DNA from: Nostoc sp. CMAA1605
GTDB taxonomy: Bacteria > Cyanobacteriota > Cyanobacteriia > Cyanobacteriales > Nostocaceae
Length of the DNA stretch: 61,715 nt
Assembly: GCF_021596505.1 (NCBI RefSeq)
Contig: NZ_PJIZ01000028.1
Span: 1-61,715 of the forward strand
Direction of reading: 5' to 3'
Part shown: positions 26,439 to 35,966 of the stretch, piece after piece
Layout: every line of letters starts with the position of its first letter
Numbering within the stretch: the first letter of the stretch is position 1
Program-made: the position numbers and the translations under genes
Notes under the pieces: generated by a model
Databases searched by the model: none
Told to the model about the DNA's origin: nothing
What the model saw: only the letters and a program-made list of their open reading frames with translations

Positions 26439-27791
26439 ATGTCTTTGCTAGATAATTCATTTACTACTTGGGTTAATCGCCCATATTTCGACTTAGGAAA
26501 GTATAACGCAGGTGCATTACATATTCAAGCGATAGAGTTCAGCTATAATAACCTCATCGCAGATTTAAATTGCTCGGAAAAATCGATATTAATCAACCCA
26601 GTTACTATTATTCATCCAATTTCATTTCGGGAATCTTTAATTCGCGAATCTGGTTTATTTCAATACCAGATAAACAACCCGTTAGAATTAGCTGATGAGT
26701 TAAGAAATGAGCGATGGCAGAATTTGTGTAACTACTTAATTCATTATCAAGAACTCTCACTTACTACTCAGCTAAGAGTTTTATATCTCCTATCAAATTT
26801 ATGTTTACATCATGCTGTGCTAGAATATTCACCAAAGTTTTCTAATACTGATATTGCTGATTGTTTAAACCGTGCCAAAATAGCTTATTGTCGGGCGATG
26901 TCTGCTTTAATGGCTAGGTCTGACGGTGGTAGTATGGAGAATCTCCAGGAACTTCAGAACATTGCTAATCATACACCACCAGGGAGCAAAATTCGCTTGA
27001 ATGCGGCTATAGAGTTAGTAGCTTTATCTGCTAAGACATTCGGTGATTTAAACGCTACTCAATTTTGGAGTTCCCTAGCAACACAGGAACTAAAAAATCT
27101 TACATCTTCTTTGGATGATTTTAGCTATAAACAAATTACTAGCATCTACTATCGTGCAGTTGTGTTTGTACCTTTGTTGCAAAAAGATAGGGAAGCCGTA
27201 GTGCGTGAAATGGATTTATGTGAATCTTTAGCCGAGAGTTTGATTCACGAATATAAGAATGAAAGAGAGCAAATTACCGCACATGAAAATTTAATTACTG
27301 TGCTTGAAAGTCGTACTAAAGAAGCATTATGGTTAGGTGATATCGATTTAGCTGAAGCCAGAGCTAAAAAGATAGTGGAAATGGAACCATTCTATTCTCG
27401 ATATCGTCTACAATTGGGGGAAATTTTCATCAAACAGGGTAAAGTTGCAGAAGCTGCTCAAATGTATCGTTCAGCTGCTAGGCTAGGGCCACCAGGAACT
27501 GCGATCGCTTGGTTTATGGCTGGTCAATGTCACGAAAAACTAGGTGATTTAGACATAGCTTGTGATTGTTATTTAGCTTCTATTCAGATGGATTCACTGG
27601 CTATTTCTGCGGTGGAAAGACTATATAATTTAGCTCCACGTTTGGGTAATTCTGCTTTGCTAAATTGGAGTAATATTCGTCTATCCGAATTAAGAGAACA
27701 GCAAAAAGCTATAGCTAGTCAACCCAGAACTTCTTACATCCCAGAAGCATCTTCTGCATTGAAAAAAGCGGGAGAACCTGTGATGATTTAG
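26439..27791 (+). CDS. TPR-repeat protein downstream of the peptide gene
   Basis: 450 aa, no signal peptide or transmembrane segment. The N-terminal 280 residues are helical and match nothing I recognise. The C-terminal part has two to three TPR units (about 300-405; ARAKKIVEMEPFYSRYRLQLGEIF, AEAAQMYRSAARLGPP, WFMAGQCHEKLGDLDIACDCYLASIQ). The ATG at 26439 has a poor ribosome site. It is the only gene on the plus strand with the 51-aa peptide, 157 bp downstream, separated by two hairpins. TPR proteins beside peptide exporters can be peptide receptors or chaperones (as in RRNPP regulators), but no DNA-binding domain is visible here. Role in peptide handling or immunity is inference. Confidence 0.8.
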   Translation: MSLLDNSFTTWVNRPYFDLGKYNAGALHIQAIEFSYNNLIADLNCSEKSILINPVTIIHPISFRESLIRESGLFQYQINNPLELADELRNERWQNLCNYLIHYQELSLTTQLRVLYLLSNLCLHHAVLEYSPKFSNTDIADCLNRAKIAYCRAMSALMARSDGGSMENLQELQNIANHTPPGSKIRLNAAIELVALSAKTFGDLNATQFWSSLATQELKNLTSSLDDFSYKQITSIYYRAVVFVPLLQKDREAVVREMDLCESLAESLIHEYKNEREQITAHENLITVLESRTKEALWLGDIDLAEARAKKIVEMEPFYSRYRLQLGEIFIKQGKVAEAAQMYRSAARLGPPGTAIAWFMAGQCHEKLGDLDIACDCYLASIQMDSLAISAVERLYNLAPRLGNSALLNWSNIRLSELREQQKAIASQPRTSYIPEASSALKKAGEPVMI

Positions 27792-27800
27792 CAGATATCC

Positions 27801-27833
27801 AGATCCCCGACTTCTCAAAGAAGTTGGGGATCT
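27801..27833. terminator. Bidirectional 15-bp stem-loop between convergent genes
   Basis: AGATCCCCGACTTCT, loop CAA, AGAAGTTGGGGATCT (one G-U pair). It separates the convergent TPR and cassette-2 isomerase genes and shares its stem theme with 7536-7568. Confidence 0.8.
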
Positions 27834-27848
27834 AGCAACCCCCCAAAA

Positions 27849-28592
27849 TTAACTTTCATCAAGCTGAAGATTACATTCAACTTGTTGGCTTTGTAAATTT
27901 AACCATTCATAATATAAATGTGCAGCTATTTCTTGATGTAATTTATCATCTAGTTGTCTTTGCACAATCTCCTCAACAAAAATTAAATGCACACCTTTAG
28001 CCGTCACAATTGGCTTTAAGATTTGCGGTGGTTGAGACGCAAAAACAGCAGTAGAAACTTCCGGCGAGAGATTTTGACGATTAACTAAACTTAAATATCC
28101 ACATTTGCGACGTAATTCCGTATTTTGAATATATCTGTAAGCCACATCAAAATAACTCATCTCACCTGCTTTAATTGCATAAAAGAGTTCCCAGCCTAAA
28201 TCTTCATCATCTAAGATAACCTCATACATCACCGCACCTAGATAATCTGATTGATGTGCATAAAAGTATGGTTCAACTTTATCTGCGAATAAGTGAACAG
28301 CTAACTTCCCAGATAATAAACTTGTGTAGACAATATCTTCAAAATCATCTAGAGATAAATGATGTGTTGTTAACCATTGCCAAGTTTCTTCCGAGTTTAA
28401 CAGATGATTCACTAAGCGCATTTGATCTGCGGCTTTTTGTAGTTCTTCTGGTTCAATTTTAATTGCTGCTTGCTTCGCAGTATTTTCAATTATTTGGCGT
28501 GTGATAATCTGTTGAGTTATTTCAGGTATTTGACATGACAATTTAACTTGTCTCAGGATATCTTTGTTAGTGATAGTGATAGGGTATGACAT
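27849..28592 (-). CDS. Peptidyl-prolyl isomerase-like protein, export cassette 2
   Basis: 247 aa, a clear paralogue of 18624-19361 along its whole length: N-terminal ILRQVKLSCQIPEI, EELQKAADQMR, LSLDDFEDIVYTSLLSGKLA, then the parvulin-like part (AVMYEVILDDEDLGWELFYAIK, RKCGYLSLVNRQ, ILKPIVTAKGVHLIFVEEIV). No signal peptide. It is the last gene of cassette 2, 64 bp behind the HlyD gene. The two copies differ most in the segment between the two conserved halves of the C-terminal domain, which could reflect different substrates. Confidence 0.82.
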   Translation of the reverse strand: MSYPITITNKDILRQVKLSCQIPEITQQIITRQIIENTAKQAAIKIEPEELQKAADQMRLVNHLLNSEETWQWLTTHHLSLDDFEDIVYTSLLSGKLAVHLFADKVEPYFYAHQSDYLGAVMYEVILDDEDLGWELFYAIKAGEMSYFDVAYRYIQNTELRRKCGYLSLVNRQNLSPEVSTAVFASQPPQILKPIVTAKGVHLIFVEEIVQRQLDDKLHQEIAAHLYYEWLNLQSQQVECNLQLDES

Positions 28593-28656
28593 GATATTTT
28601 GATATGGTGTGGTAGGTCAATAGTCAGTAGTCAACAGTCAATAGTCAAAAAATTTA

Positions 28657-30165
28657 TCACAGCTTTAAACCGCCTGTTTGCAGTTGCTTAAATGGGTCGA
28701 GGATAAAATCAATCACTCGGCGTTGGCGTACAATTACCTCAGATGTAGCTGTATCACCTGGACGCAAAGGAATGCACTTATTCCCACTTTTAATACAGTG
28801 CTGTTTTAAAGAGATTTCTAAGTTATAAACAGCAACTTTACCAGTAGGAGTGTCAATTTCTGTAGTAGAAGGAGAAATATTAGCTAGTTCTCCTTCTACT
28901 ACACCGTAATCCTGAAAAGGATAAGCATCAAATTTGAGTTTTACTGGTAAATTTTTCCGCAGAAAGCCGCTTTGTGTAGTAGCGATTTGTGCGCGCACAA
29001 TTAGTGATGCACCAACAGGCGCGATTTCTGCAATCATAGTTCCTGGTTGGACTACAGCACCAACTTGAGAAAAGGGAAATTGAAAGATATTCCCACTTTC
29101 TGGTGCTTTTAATTCCCGTTGCGCTAACTGAATATTTAAGGATTCTATTTGTCTTTGAGTTTGAGTAATTTCTGCATCTAGAGTGGTAATTTCTGTTTGC
29201 AGATTCTTTTGTTGTTCTTCAATTCGCAATAAGGCTAACTTAGCAGAACGATTTAAAGTTTGGTAGCTGCGTTGTTGTTCATTGAGACGTAACTGTGCTT
29301 GAGTAATATCAGCCTTTCCTTGCTTGACAACTCGTTCATAACTACTCTGTTGTTCTGTGAAACGTAACTTGGCTTGTTGAATATCTGCTTGACTTTGTTC
29401 GTATAACTGTTGTTTTTCTTTGGCTAATTCTTGCTTTTCAACGAAATTAATTTCTGGGATGACTCCCTCTTGATATAGTTTACGATATCTGGCTTCTTCT
29501 TTTTGCGCGATCGCCAAACTACTTGCCATTAATTTACTCGCTGTTTTACTATGTTCAAAATTCTGTCTAGCCTGATTTAATTGAGCTAGTTTTTCTGATG
29601 TTTGCAAATCATAGGTATTTCTTAAAGCTAGTAAATTTTGTCTAGCTTGGTCAATTTGTGCTTGCTTTTCTAAAGCTTGGGATTGATTTTGTTGTTCTTG
29701 CGTTGTCAAGGCGACTACTAACTGATTTTTAGTGGAATTTAATTGCGATCGCCTGTTTAATTGTCCTTCTAATTTATCCTGTATTTGCCGTAATTCTGTT
29801 TTAGTTAAATCTGCATCTAACATTAATAAACTCTGTCCAGCCTTAACTTGATCACCTTCCCTCACTCGAATTTCTGTAACTTTACCAGATACAGCACTAT
29901 CTAATCTAATTGTCTTACCTTGAGGCTCAATTCTACCTCTGGCTGTACCTGTCTCATCTACTTTAGATAACATTGACCAAGGTAAAACCAAAGAAACAAC
30001 CAAGATTAAAAAATACAGTAATCCTCTCGTCCAAACTTGAGGTAAGCTATCCAATAATTCTTTAGTAGCGATAGACCAATCTGTATTTGTTGGACTGGTT
30101 ATTTCGGATATCAACTCATCTTGATTATTATCTTGAATTTTTCTGCCATTTATTACATCTGTCAT
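28657..30165 (-). CDS. HlyD-family secretion adaptor, export cassette 2
   Basis: 502 aa. Transmembrane segment at about residues 51-72 (GLLYFLILVVSLVLPW), half-lipoyl motif (VREGDQVKAGQSLLMLDAD), long Gln-rich coiled coil (about 125-345), second half-lipoyl (ELKAPESGNIFQFPFSQ), and a C-terminal LRPGDTATSEVIVRQRR. The final 20 residues (RVIDFILDPFKQLQTGGLKL) are almost the same as in the cassette-1 paralogue, arguing for duplication. Gap to the transporter gene is only 16 bp, so the two are translated from one message. Confidence 0.94.
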   Translation of the reverse strand: MTDVINGRKIQDNNQDELISEITSPTNTDWSIATKELLDSLPQVWTRGLLYFLILVVSLVLPWSMLSKVDETGTARGRIEPQGKTIRLDSAVSGKVTEIRVREGDQVKAGQSLLMLDADLTKTELRQIQDKLEGQLNRRSQLNSTKNQLVVALTTQEQQNQSQALEKQAQIDQARQNLLALRNTYDLQTSEKLAQLNQARQNFEHSKTASKLMASSLAIAQKEEARYRKLYQEGVIPEINFVEKQELAKEKQQLYEQSQADIQQAKLRFTEQQSSYERVVKQGKADITQAQLRLNEQQRSYQTLNRSAKLALLRIEEQQKNLQTEITTLDAEITQTQRQIESLNIQLAQRELKAPESGNIFQFPFSQVGAVVQPGTMIAEIAPVGASLIVRAQIATTQSGFLRKNLPVKLKFDAYPFQDYGVVEGELANISPSTTEIDTPTGKVAVYNLEISLKQHCIKSGNKCIPLRPGDTATSEVIVRQRRVIDFILDPFKQLQTGGLKL

Positions 30166-30181
30166 ATTTTACCTCACATTT

Positions 30182-32896
30182 TTATTCCGCACCTAATTGT
30201 TGTTGATTGAGATAGAAATAATGACCACGCTTCGCCATTAATTCCTCATGTGTACCACTCTCAATTAACAACCCTTTATCTAACACCAAAATCAAATCTG
30301 CTCTCTTGATAGTAGAAAGACGATGAGCAATAATTAAAGCTGTTCTTCCTTGCAAAATTTGCTTTAAATTATGCTGAATTATTCTTTCTGATTCAGTATC
30401 AAGATGAGAAGTAGCTTCATCTAAAATCAACAGGCGAGGATTACCTAATAAAGCTCTAGCAATGGCGATTCTTTGCCTTTGTCCTCCAGATAATAACCCT
30501 CCACCTTCCCCGATTTCGGTTTCATAACCCATCGGTAACTTTGTAATAAATTCATCCGCACCGGCTAATTTAGCAGCTTCTCTAATGTCCGATAAACTAG
30601 CATTTGGATTTCCTAAAGCAATGTTCTCTCGAATTGTATTCCCGAACAAAAAAGTATCTTGATCAACTACTCCTACTTGCTGACGTAAAGAATGTAGAGA
30701 AATAGTGTTAATATCATATCCATCAATCAAGATTCTGCCCTCGGTAGGTGGATATAAACCTAAAGCGAGTTTAGAAATTGTAGTTTTACCAGAACCGCTA
30801 CGTCCTACTAAGGCGACTATTTGTCCAGATTTAACTTTAAAGTTGAGATTTTCCAGAATATTGACTTCATTATCTGGGTGATAGCGAAATGTAACATTTT
30901 CAAAGCAAATATTCCCTTGGATTTGGGGAATTGATTGACGATTTGTTAGTTGTAAATCTTCCTCAGCTTCAGCATCTAAAACATCGTTAATACGTTCTAC
31001 GGAAATGATGACCTCTTGTAATTGATGCCAGAGTACAGTTAATCGCTGGAAAGGTTTAATAATATTACCTAAGAGCATATTAAAAGCTACTAATTGACCA
31101 ATGGATAATTGATTGGCAATTACTAAACTAGCTCCATACCATAATAAGGCTGTCGATACCATTGCTTCAATAGTATTACTAAAAATTTGCAGGCGATTAC
31201 TAATTACTTGTCCAGCAAAATTTTTCTTGACCTCTTTTTGTAATAACTCTTCCCAATGCCAACGGACTGTTTGTTCTACGGATGTAGATTTAATTGTGCG
31301 GATACCTGTTAAAATTTCAATGAGATAACTACTTTCTTTGGCAATAGCATCAAATATTTCTCTAGAAATTCTTTGTAAAAAGGGTGTAGCAATCAACGCC
31401 AATAAGAAAAATGGCGGCACAATCACTAATGATAATAATGCCATTTGCCAACTGTACCAAAACATCAACCCTAGATAGACAAATACAGTCAATAAATCTA
31501 GGATGATGGATAATGCTTCACCAGAAAGTAGGCGTTGAATTTTATTGTTCTCCTGTAACCGAGAGATAATATCCCCGACATAACGAGTTTCAAAATAACT
31601 CAAAGGTAGGCGTAAAGTGTGACGAATAAATGCTACTACCAACGCGACATTTATCTTATTGGCTGTGTGGTCAATTAAATATTGCCGTAATCCCATCATG
31701 GCTACACGGAAGAGGCTAAACATCATCAACCCTAACCCCACAGCCAACAAGGTCACATAAGAACTCTGTTGTACTACACTGTCTAAAATTAATTGTGTAA
31801 ATAGGGGTGTGATTAGTCCAAATATTTGGATAAAGACGGAAGCAATAAATACTTCCAACATCACCACAGAATGAGGTTTAATTAATTCAAAGAATTGCCA
31901 AAAAGGCGTGGTATTTTCTTGTGCATCTTTGAATAAAGCGGTTGGTTCTAGTAATAGTGCATATCCAGTCCAGTCCGCTTGGAATTCTTGATGAGAGAGA
32001 GTCAGCTGACCGATCGCAGGATCAGCAATAATCACTTGTTTGGTGGTAATCTCGTATACAACGATATAATGTTTTCCTTGCCAATGGGCGATCGCAGGTA
32101 ACTTTTGTTGTGCTAACTGCTCAAAATTAGCTTTCACCGGACGAGTATTCAACCCCAGACTTTCTGCTGCTACTGTCAACCCACGCAGAGATGAACCATT
32201 GCGGTCAATATTAGCCAATTCTCGCAAAAGGTTCACACTAAATTGCTTTCCCCAATAGCGTGCAATCATGACTAAACAAGCTGCACCGCAATCAGATGAA
32301 CTCTGTTGAGCAAAAAAAGGATAGCGTCGAGTGACTTTTTGCCACAAATGACTAACTTTTTGGCTAGGGTTAGGAAAATAGGCTTTGCTAATCTTTTTAT
32401 CCTGTTTTATCTGTGTTGTAGAGTCAGAGAAAACAGGAATTTGTTCTGGCTTTTCTGAAATAGGAGTGTGAGATTTAGTCAGTAAAGAATTGAGGGTTTG
32501 CGCTTGTAACCATAAATGTTCACGAATTTGGGGATATTTAGTTATCAAGGGTGATAAAACTTCACCAGATATAAAACAAAGTTGTAAATTTGCACTAGCT
32601 CTAGCTGCATAGGGTATAAATTTGGCATCGGGAAACAAAGTAAAACAGCCAAAATACCCTCCAGTTTCTAATGTTGTGATTAATTCGCCAGTTTCATCTA
32701 ATAACCTGACCTTACCACCAAGCAGAATATAAATACCTGGTTCTACATCAATTCCTTGCCAAAATTTCCCAATTTTCGGTTCTAGATATTTAAATTTTCG
32801 TTGAATATCTCGAAATTCTGTTTCAGTCAGCGAATAGCCAAGCGTATTTTGCAAAAGTTCCCTAGAAACTTCTGCTGTGGATGAATCATGCACCAT
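30182..32896 (-). CDS. C39-peptidase ABC transporter with cyclic-nucleotide-binding-like domain, export cassette 2
   Basis: 904 aa, paralogous to 21222-24278 but about 110 residues shorter because the region between the cNMP-like and peptidase domains is reduced. cNMP-like domain about 5-130 (GIYILLGGKVRLLD, FGCFTLFP); C39 peptidase about 195-320 with Cys in SSDCGAACLV, His in QGKHYIVV and Asp in ADPAIG; six transmembrane helices; NBD with GRSGSGKTT, LSGGQRQ, LLILDEAT and IIAHRLST. All catalytic residues are intact. Its start is 4 bp from the end of the (frameshifted) regulator gene. Two leader-cleaving exporters around one visible precursor suggests further substrates elsewhere or different expression conditions. 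Confidence 0.95.
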   Translation of the reverse strand: MVHDSSTAEVSRELLQNTLGYSLTETEFRDIQRKFKYLEPKIGKFWQGIDVEPGIYILLGGKVRLLDETGELITTLETGGYFGCFTLFPDAKFIPYAARASANLQLCFISGEVLSPLITKYPQIREHLWLQAQTLNSLLTKSHTPISEKPEQIPVFSDSTTQIKQDKKISKAYFPNPSQKVSHLWQKVTRRYPFFAQQSSSDCGAACLVMIARYWGKQFSVNLLRELANIDRNGSSLRGLTVAAESLGLNTRPVKANFEQLAQQKLPAIAHWQGKHYIVVYEITTKQVIIADPAIGQLTLSHQEFQADWTGYALLLEPTALFKDAQENTTPFWQFFELIKPHSVVMLEVFIASVFIQIFGLITPLFTQLILDSVVQQSSYVTLLAVGLGLMMFSLFRVAMMGLRQYLIDHTANKINVALVVAFIRHTLRLPLSYFETRYVGDIISRLQENNKIQRLLSGEALSIILDLLTVFVYLGLMFWYSWQMALLSLVIVPPFFLLALIATPFLQRISREIFDAIAKESSYLIEILTGIRTIKSTSVEQTVRWHWEELLQKEVKKNFAGQVISNRLQIFSNTIEAMVSTALLWYGASLVIANQLSIGQLVAFNMLLGNIIKPFQRLTVLWHQLQEVIISVERINDVLDAEAEEDLQLTNRQSIPQIQGNICFENVTFRYHPDNEVNILENLNFKVKSGQIVALVGRSGSGKTTISKLALGLYPPTEGRILIDGYDINTISLHSLRQQVGVVDQDTFLFGNTIRENIALGNPNASLSDIREAAKLAGADEFITKLPMGYETEIGEGGGLLSGGQRQRIAIARALLGNPRLLILDEATSHLDTESERIIQHNLKQILQGRTALIIAHRLSTIKRADLILVLDKGLLIESGTHEELMAKRGHYFYLNQQQLGAE

Positions 32897-32900
32897 AATT

Positions 32901-33499
32901 TTATGAATTTGTCTTGATTTTCAAAAAATGAATCGGCAATCTTTCACTCTCATTTAACAAGGTTTCACTATTGAGATTACCGATAGAAATCTGGGAATTG
33001 GTAGATATTTGGGGTGGAGTTTCTGGGGTGATAACAGGTTTAGATTTTGTCGATAAACCCATTGTTTTGAGTAAGCGTTTAATGTGACAATCACTTAACT
33101 GAAAGCCAAATTCTTTAGCTAAATGCTTACTTAACCAGTTTGCTGTCCACCGTCGAAAACCATAACCATAATTACGGGGACTATCACTAACTAGTGTTTT
33201 AAACGCTCTAAATATTCCTCATTGACGGCTTTCGGACGGCCAATTGGGGAAGTTTGCCATTGGTGTGCCATTCCACTCCGAGCAATATGTATCCAATGTC
33301 TGGCTGTAGCAGGACAGCATCCCAAGGTACGACAGATGTTTGTTTGTGATTTACCTTCATCTGCCAACAATATAATTTGAATACGTTGGCGATATAACTC
33401 AGGTAAATCTTCTGTCAAATTTTTCAGTAATAATTTGCGTTGAAAAGGTGTCAATAATTGACCATTGGGAAGATTTGCATCTTTGATTTCCGCTTCCAT
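32901..33499 (-). pseudogene. HTH regulator of export cassette 2, frameshifted
   Basis: Paralogue of 24331-24933. The first frame (33191-33499) has LTPFQRKLLLKNL, the HTH segment RIQIILLADEGKSQTNICRTLGCCPATARHWI and GRPKAVNEEYLERLK, then stops. The next frame continues at once with LVSDSPRNYGYGFRRWTANWLSKHL and MGLSTKSKP, and ends at 32901. One base is missing at a run of four A (coding strand; 33197-33200 on this strand); five A would give LKTLVSDSP as in the paralogue (LKELVSNSP). Programmed frameshifting is known in IS630-type transposases, but the run here is short and the sister gene is in one frame, so a mutation or sequence error is likelier. Confidence 0.88.
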
Positions 33500-33575
33500 G
33501 ATATTTTATAGCTTGGGTAGAGAATCAAATTAGATTGTGAAAATTATTCTGAGAAATTGGGGAAAATTGGAGATG

Positions 33576-35855
33576 TTAAGAAGGTACAACTTCAAAAGCG
33601 ATCGCCATTGCTGCTAGTTTTTGAGTATCGATTCCCCGCACACCTGATGGTAAAGTGACTTCTTGACCTCTCAAAGCACTACGAGTTCCTGTATCTAGGT
33701 CATCTAATAACTTATTGGTCACATCTAAAATTTGGTCAGGTTTTGTAGAAATGGGTTGACGAGTATTACTAACCCCTGCCAGACTAGCGATTTTTTGTAA
33801 TGCTTGGAGAGATGTTCTTAAAGGTGAGGTACTGGCAATAATTAAAGCCTCAGAAACCCCTAGAGGTTCAGCAGCAGTTAAGACAAATTCATCATCAAAC
33901 TGGGGAATTAGTTGTGTTTGATTGGCTTCGATTAAAGCCGCATCTTCTGACGCTGACCAATTATTAGGAAAGATAACTGTCATCGTTCCTTCTGCATCAA
34001 TGACTAAAATGCTCAGATAAAGAGGTTGAGACTCATTATTTTGAATTTTAAAAGCAATTTTAGTACCTAAAGATAGTTGACTTAATCCAGATTCCGAGAC
34101 TTTTACAGATGCAGCAGATGTAGAGGAATTAGACTTTTTATTAGTCCCCCGTACCGGAAAAGTTTCTGCTAATAATTCATTACTATCAGCAATATTCATC
34201 GAGACAGTTACATTCAACCGGGACGAATTGGTGTTACCTAGAATTTGCTTGACCACCCGTGCAGCTAACAGAGATTGTAACTTGGGTTGTAACCTTTTGA
34301 CTGCATCTGTTACAGATTCACCTACTTCACCAAAAGACTTAGGAATAATTTGGTCTTGGCTGGGTAAAAATAAACCAAAACTACCAACTTTCGGCAGGTT
34401 AGATATTTTTAATTTCTGGAGTTGTTGCAATTTATTTGCTGTCATCTGCCCAAAAATATATTGCACCTCCTGTTTCCCTAAAGCTGTCGGTTCAATGCGT
34501 TTAATTGCTTGCATAGCTTGGATAGCTTGTTGGGCAGTTTTTTGATTAAGAGATTCATCAATACCGATTTTTAAAGTGGGATTGTTGGGAATACTGCGAA
34601 TCCGTTCTTGTAATAAAGTGCCTGGTTGTAAATTTTGAATTGCACCATTGCGTGTATTTACTAACGTACCTTTTCCTTCCAATCCTTGGCGCGAATCTAA
34701 CTTTAACCATCCAACTTCATTACCTTGAGCATCCACAACTGAAAAGAGGGGATTATTAGTAAAAGCTTCTAAACTTTGTGAATCAATGCCACCCAACCAT
34801 AACTGAGCCTGATTATTATTAACTTGAGTAATTACAGCCTCTGCCGGTATAGCTTGAAAAGGGAAAAAATAGAGGGGTGGATGAGGATTTTGGGGATTGA
34901 GATTAGACTCAATTTCTGGGTCTTGATAGTAGCCTTCCCGACTAGCTAAGATTTTTGTACTGCGACCCACATTAGCGATCGCTCTATTGATCGGTTCCTT
35001 GCCAACTTGTTGCCAAATATACTGCGTTAATAGGTAAGTAAACGCTCCTGCATGGAAATCTCCAAAGGGTAAATCAGCTGCTAATTGTTCCCGTCTAGCA
35101 CTAGCAATTACCACCCCTTTAGCCACAGTTTGTCTACGTTTTTGGATAAATTCTTGTCGTGACATTCCTAACTTATCCCACCACTGAGCCTGATATAGTA
35201 ATTCTTCGAGACTGGGTTTTAATAACTCTCCATCATCAACAGCACGGACACGCAAATTACCCCGTTTACCCCCACCAGAATGACAACAATCTAACACCAC
35301 TGTGACATTCTCGGTTTTCAATGCAGACATAAGTAAAAATAATGTATGCCCCATAATGTGGTTGACAAAGCCGCCTTGGAATGGATAGCCTTCTGGCAAT
35401 CGACCATCCACGGGAACTAAAGCACTGTTGAGTCCATCCGGTGCATCGCCATCTCTGTCATACAGACGCGAACCATGTCCAGAAAAGTGAAATACCACCA
35501 CATCACCAGGACGAGCCTGATTAATCAGATGTTGTTCAAATTTGCTGAGAATACCTTCACGGGTGGCTTGTTGGTTAGTCACAGTCATCACATCTTCAGC
35601 TTTAAAACCAAAGCGGTGAATGAGTAACTCTTGCTGCAACCTCACATCAGTAACGCAACCAGATAGAGGTTTTAAACCTGTGCTTTGAGGATATTGATTA
35701 ATTCCCACTAATAAAGCTAGTTTACGTCCTGTATTTTGAGCCAGAACTTTACCCAAATTATGACCCTGCTGCATAATATCCAACTGACTCAAACCCAAAG
35801 TTGCGAGGGTGGAAGCAGAGAATTGCAGAAATTGGCGGCGTTTGATGTAAGACAT
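33576..35855 (-). CDS. Tat-exported orthocaspase (peptidase C14 family)
   Basis: 759 aa. The N-terminus has a twin-arginine signal (KRRQFLQFSASTLATLGL). The caspase p20-like domain spans about residues 43-310: ALLVGINQYP, the catalytic His127 in HFSGHGS and the catalytic Cys191 in LDCCHSGG. The C-terminal 450 residues contain repeats of a DUF4384-like beta-rich kind (IAFKIQNNESQPLYLSILVIDAEGTMTVIFPN) often fused to bacterial caspases. Cleavage specificity is not readable. It lies downstream of TPR-CHAT gene 1 and has a promoter-like element at 35898-35928 shared with other protease-island genes. Cassette 2 begins 76 bp downstream on the same strand, so a common transcript is possible. Confidence 0.93.
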   Translation of the reverse strand: MSYIKRRQFLQFSASTLATLGLSQLDIMQQGHNLGKVLAQNTGRKLALLVGINQYPQSTGLKPLSGCVTDVRLQQELLIHRFGFKAEDVMTVTNQQATREGILSKFEQHLINQARPGDVVVFHFSGHGSRLYDRDGDAPDGLNSALVPVDGRLPEGYPFQGGFVNHIMGHTLFLLMSALKTENVTVVLDCCHSGGGKRGNLRVRAVDDGELLKPSLEELLYQAQWWDKLGMSRQEFIQKRRQTVAKGVVIASARREQLAADLPFGDFHAGAFTYLLTQYIWQQVGKEPINRAIANVGRSTKILASREGYYQDPEIESNLNPQNPHPPLYFFPFQAIPAEAVITQVNNNQAQLWLGGIDSQSLEAFTNNPLFSVVDAQGNEVGWLKLDSRQGLEGKGTLVNTRNGAIQNLQPGTLLQERIRSIPNNPTLKIGIDESLNQKTAQQAIQAMQAIKRIEPTALGKQEVQYIFGQMTANKLQQLQKLKISNLPKVGSFGLFLPSQDQIIPKSFGEVGESVTDAVKRLQPKLQSLLAARVVKQILGNTNSSRLNVTVSMNIADSNELLAETFPVRGTNKKSNSSTSAASVKVSESGLSQLSLGTKIAFKIQNNESQPLYLSILVIDAEGTMTVIFPNNWSASEDAALIEANQTQLIPQFDDEFVLTAAEPLGVSEALIIASTSPLRTSLQALQKIASLAGVSNTRQPISTKPDQILDVTNKLLDDLDTGTRSALRGQEVTLPSGVRGIDTQKLAAMAIAFEVVPS

Positions 35856-35897
35856 AGAATTTTACGTATATCTTGGCTGAAGTCGCTTCAAAGGATT

Positions 35898-35928
35898 GTA
35901 TTTCTGAGTCGTGTGAGGTTATGCAAAA
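35898..35928 (-). promoter_or_regulatory. Shared promoter-like element, copy A (orthocaspase)
   Basis: Minus strand: TTTTGCAT, 17-bp spacer beginning AACCTC, AAATAC. About 43 bp upstream of the orthocaspase start. Same spacing as at 39035, 42346 and 48669. Confidence 0.75.
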
Positions 35929-35966
35929 TATTACAAAGAACAGTTGTATAAATATATTTGTAGTAT

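Noticed and set aside
33191..33499. Programmed frameshift in the cassette-2 regulator
   Set aside because: Slippery run is only four A, the intact paralogue needs no shift, and three other genes in the window show the same single-base loss.
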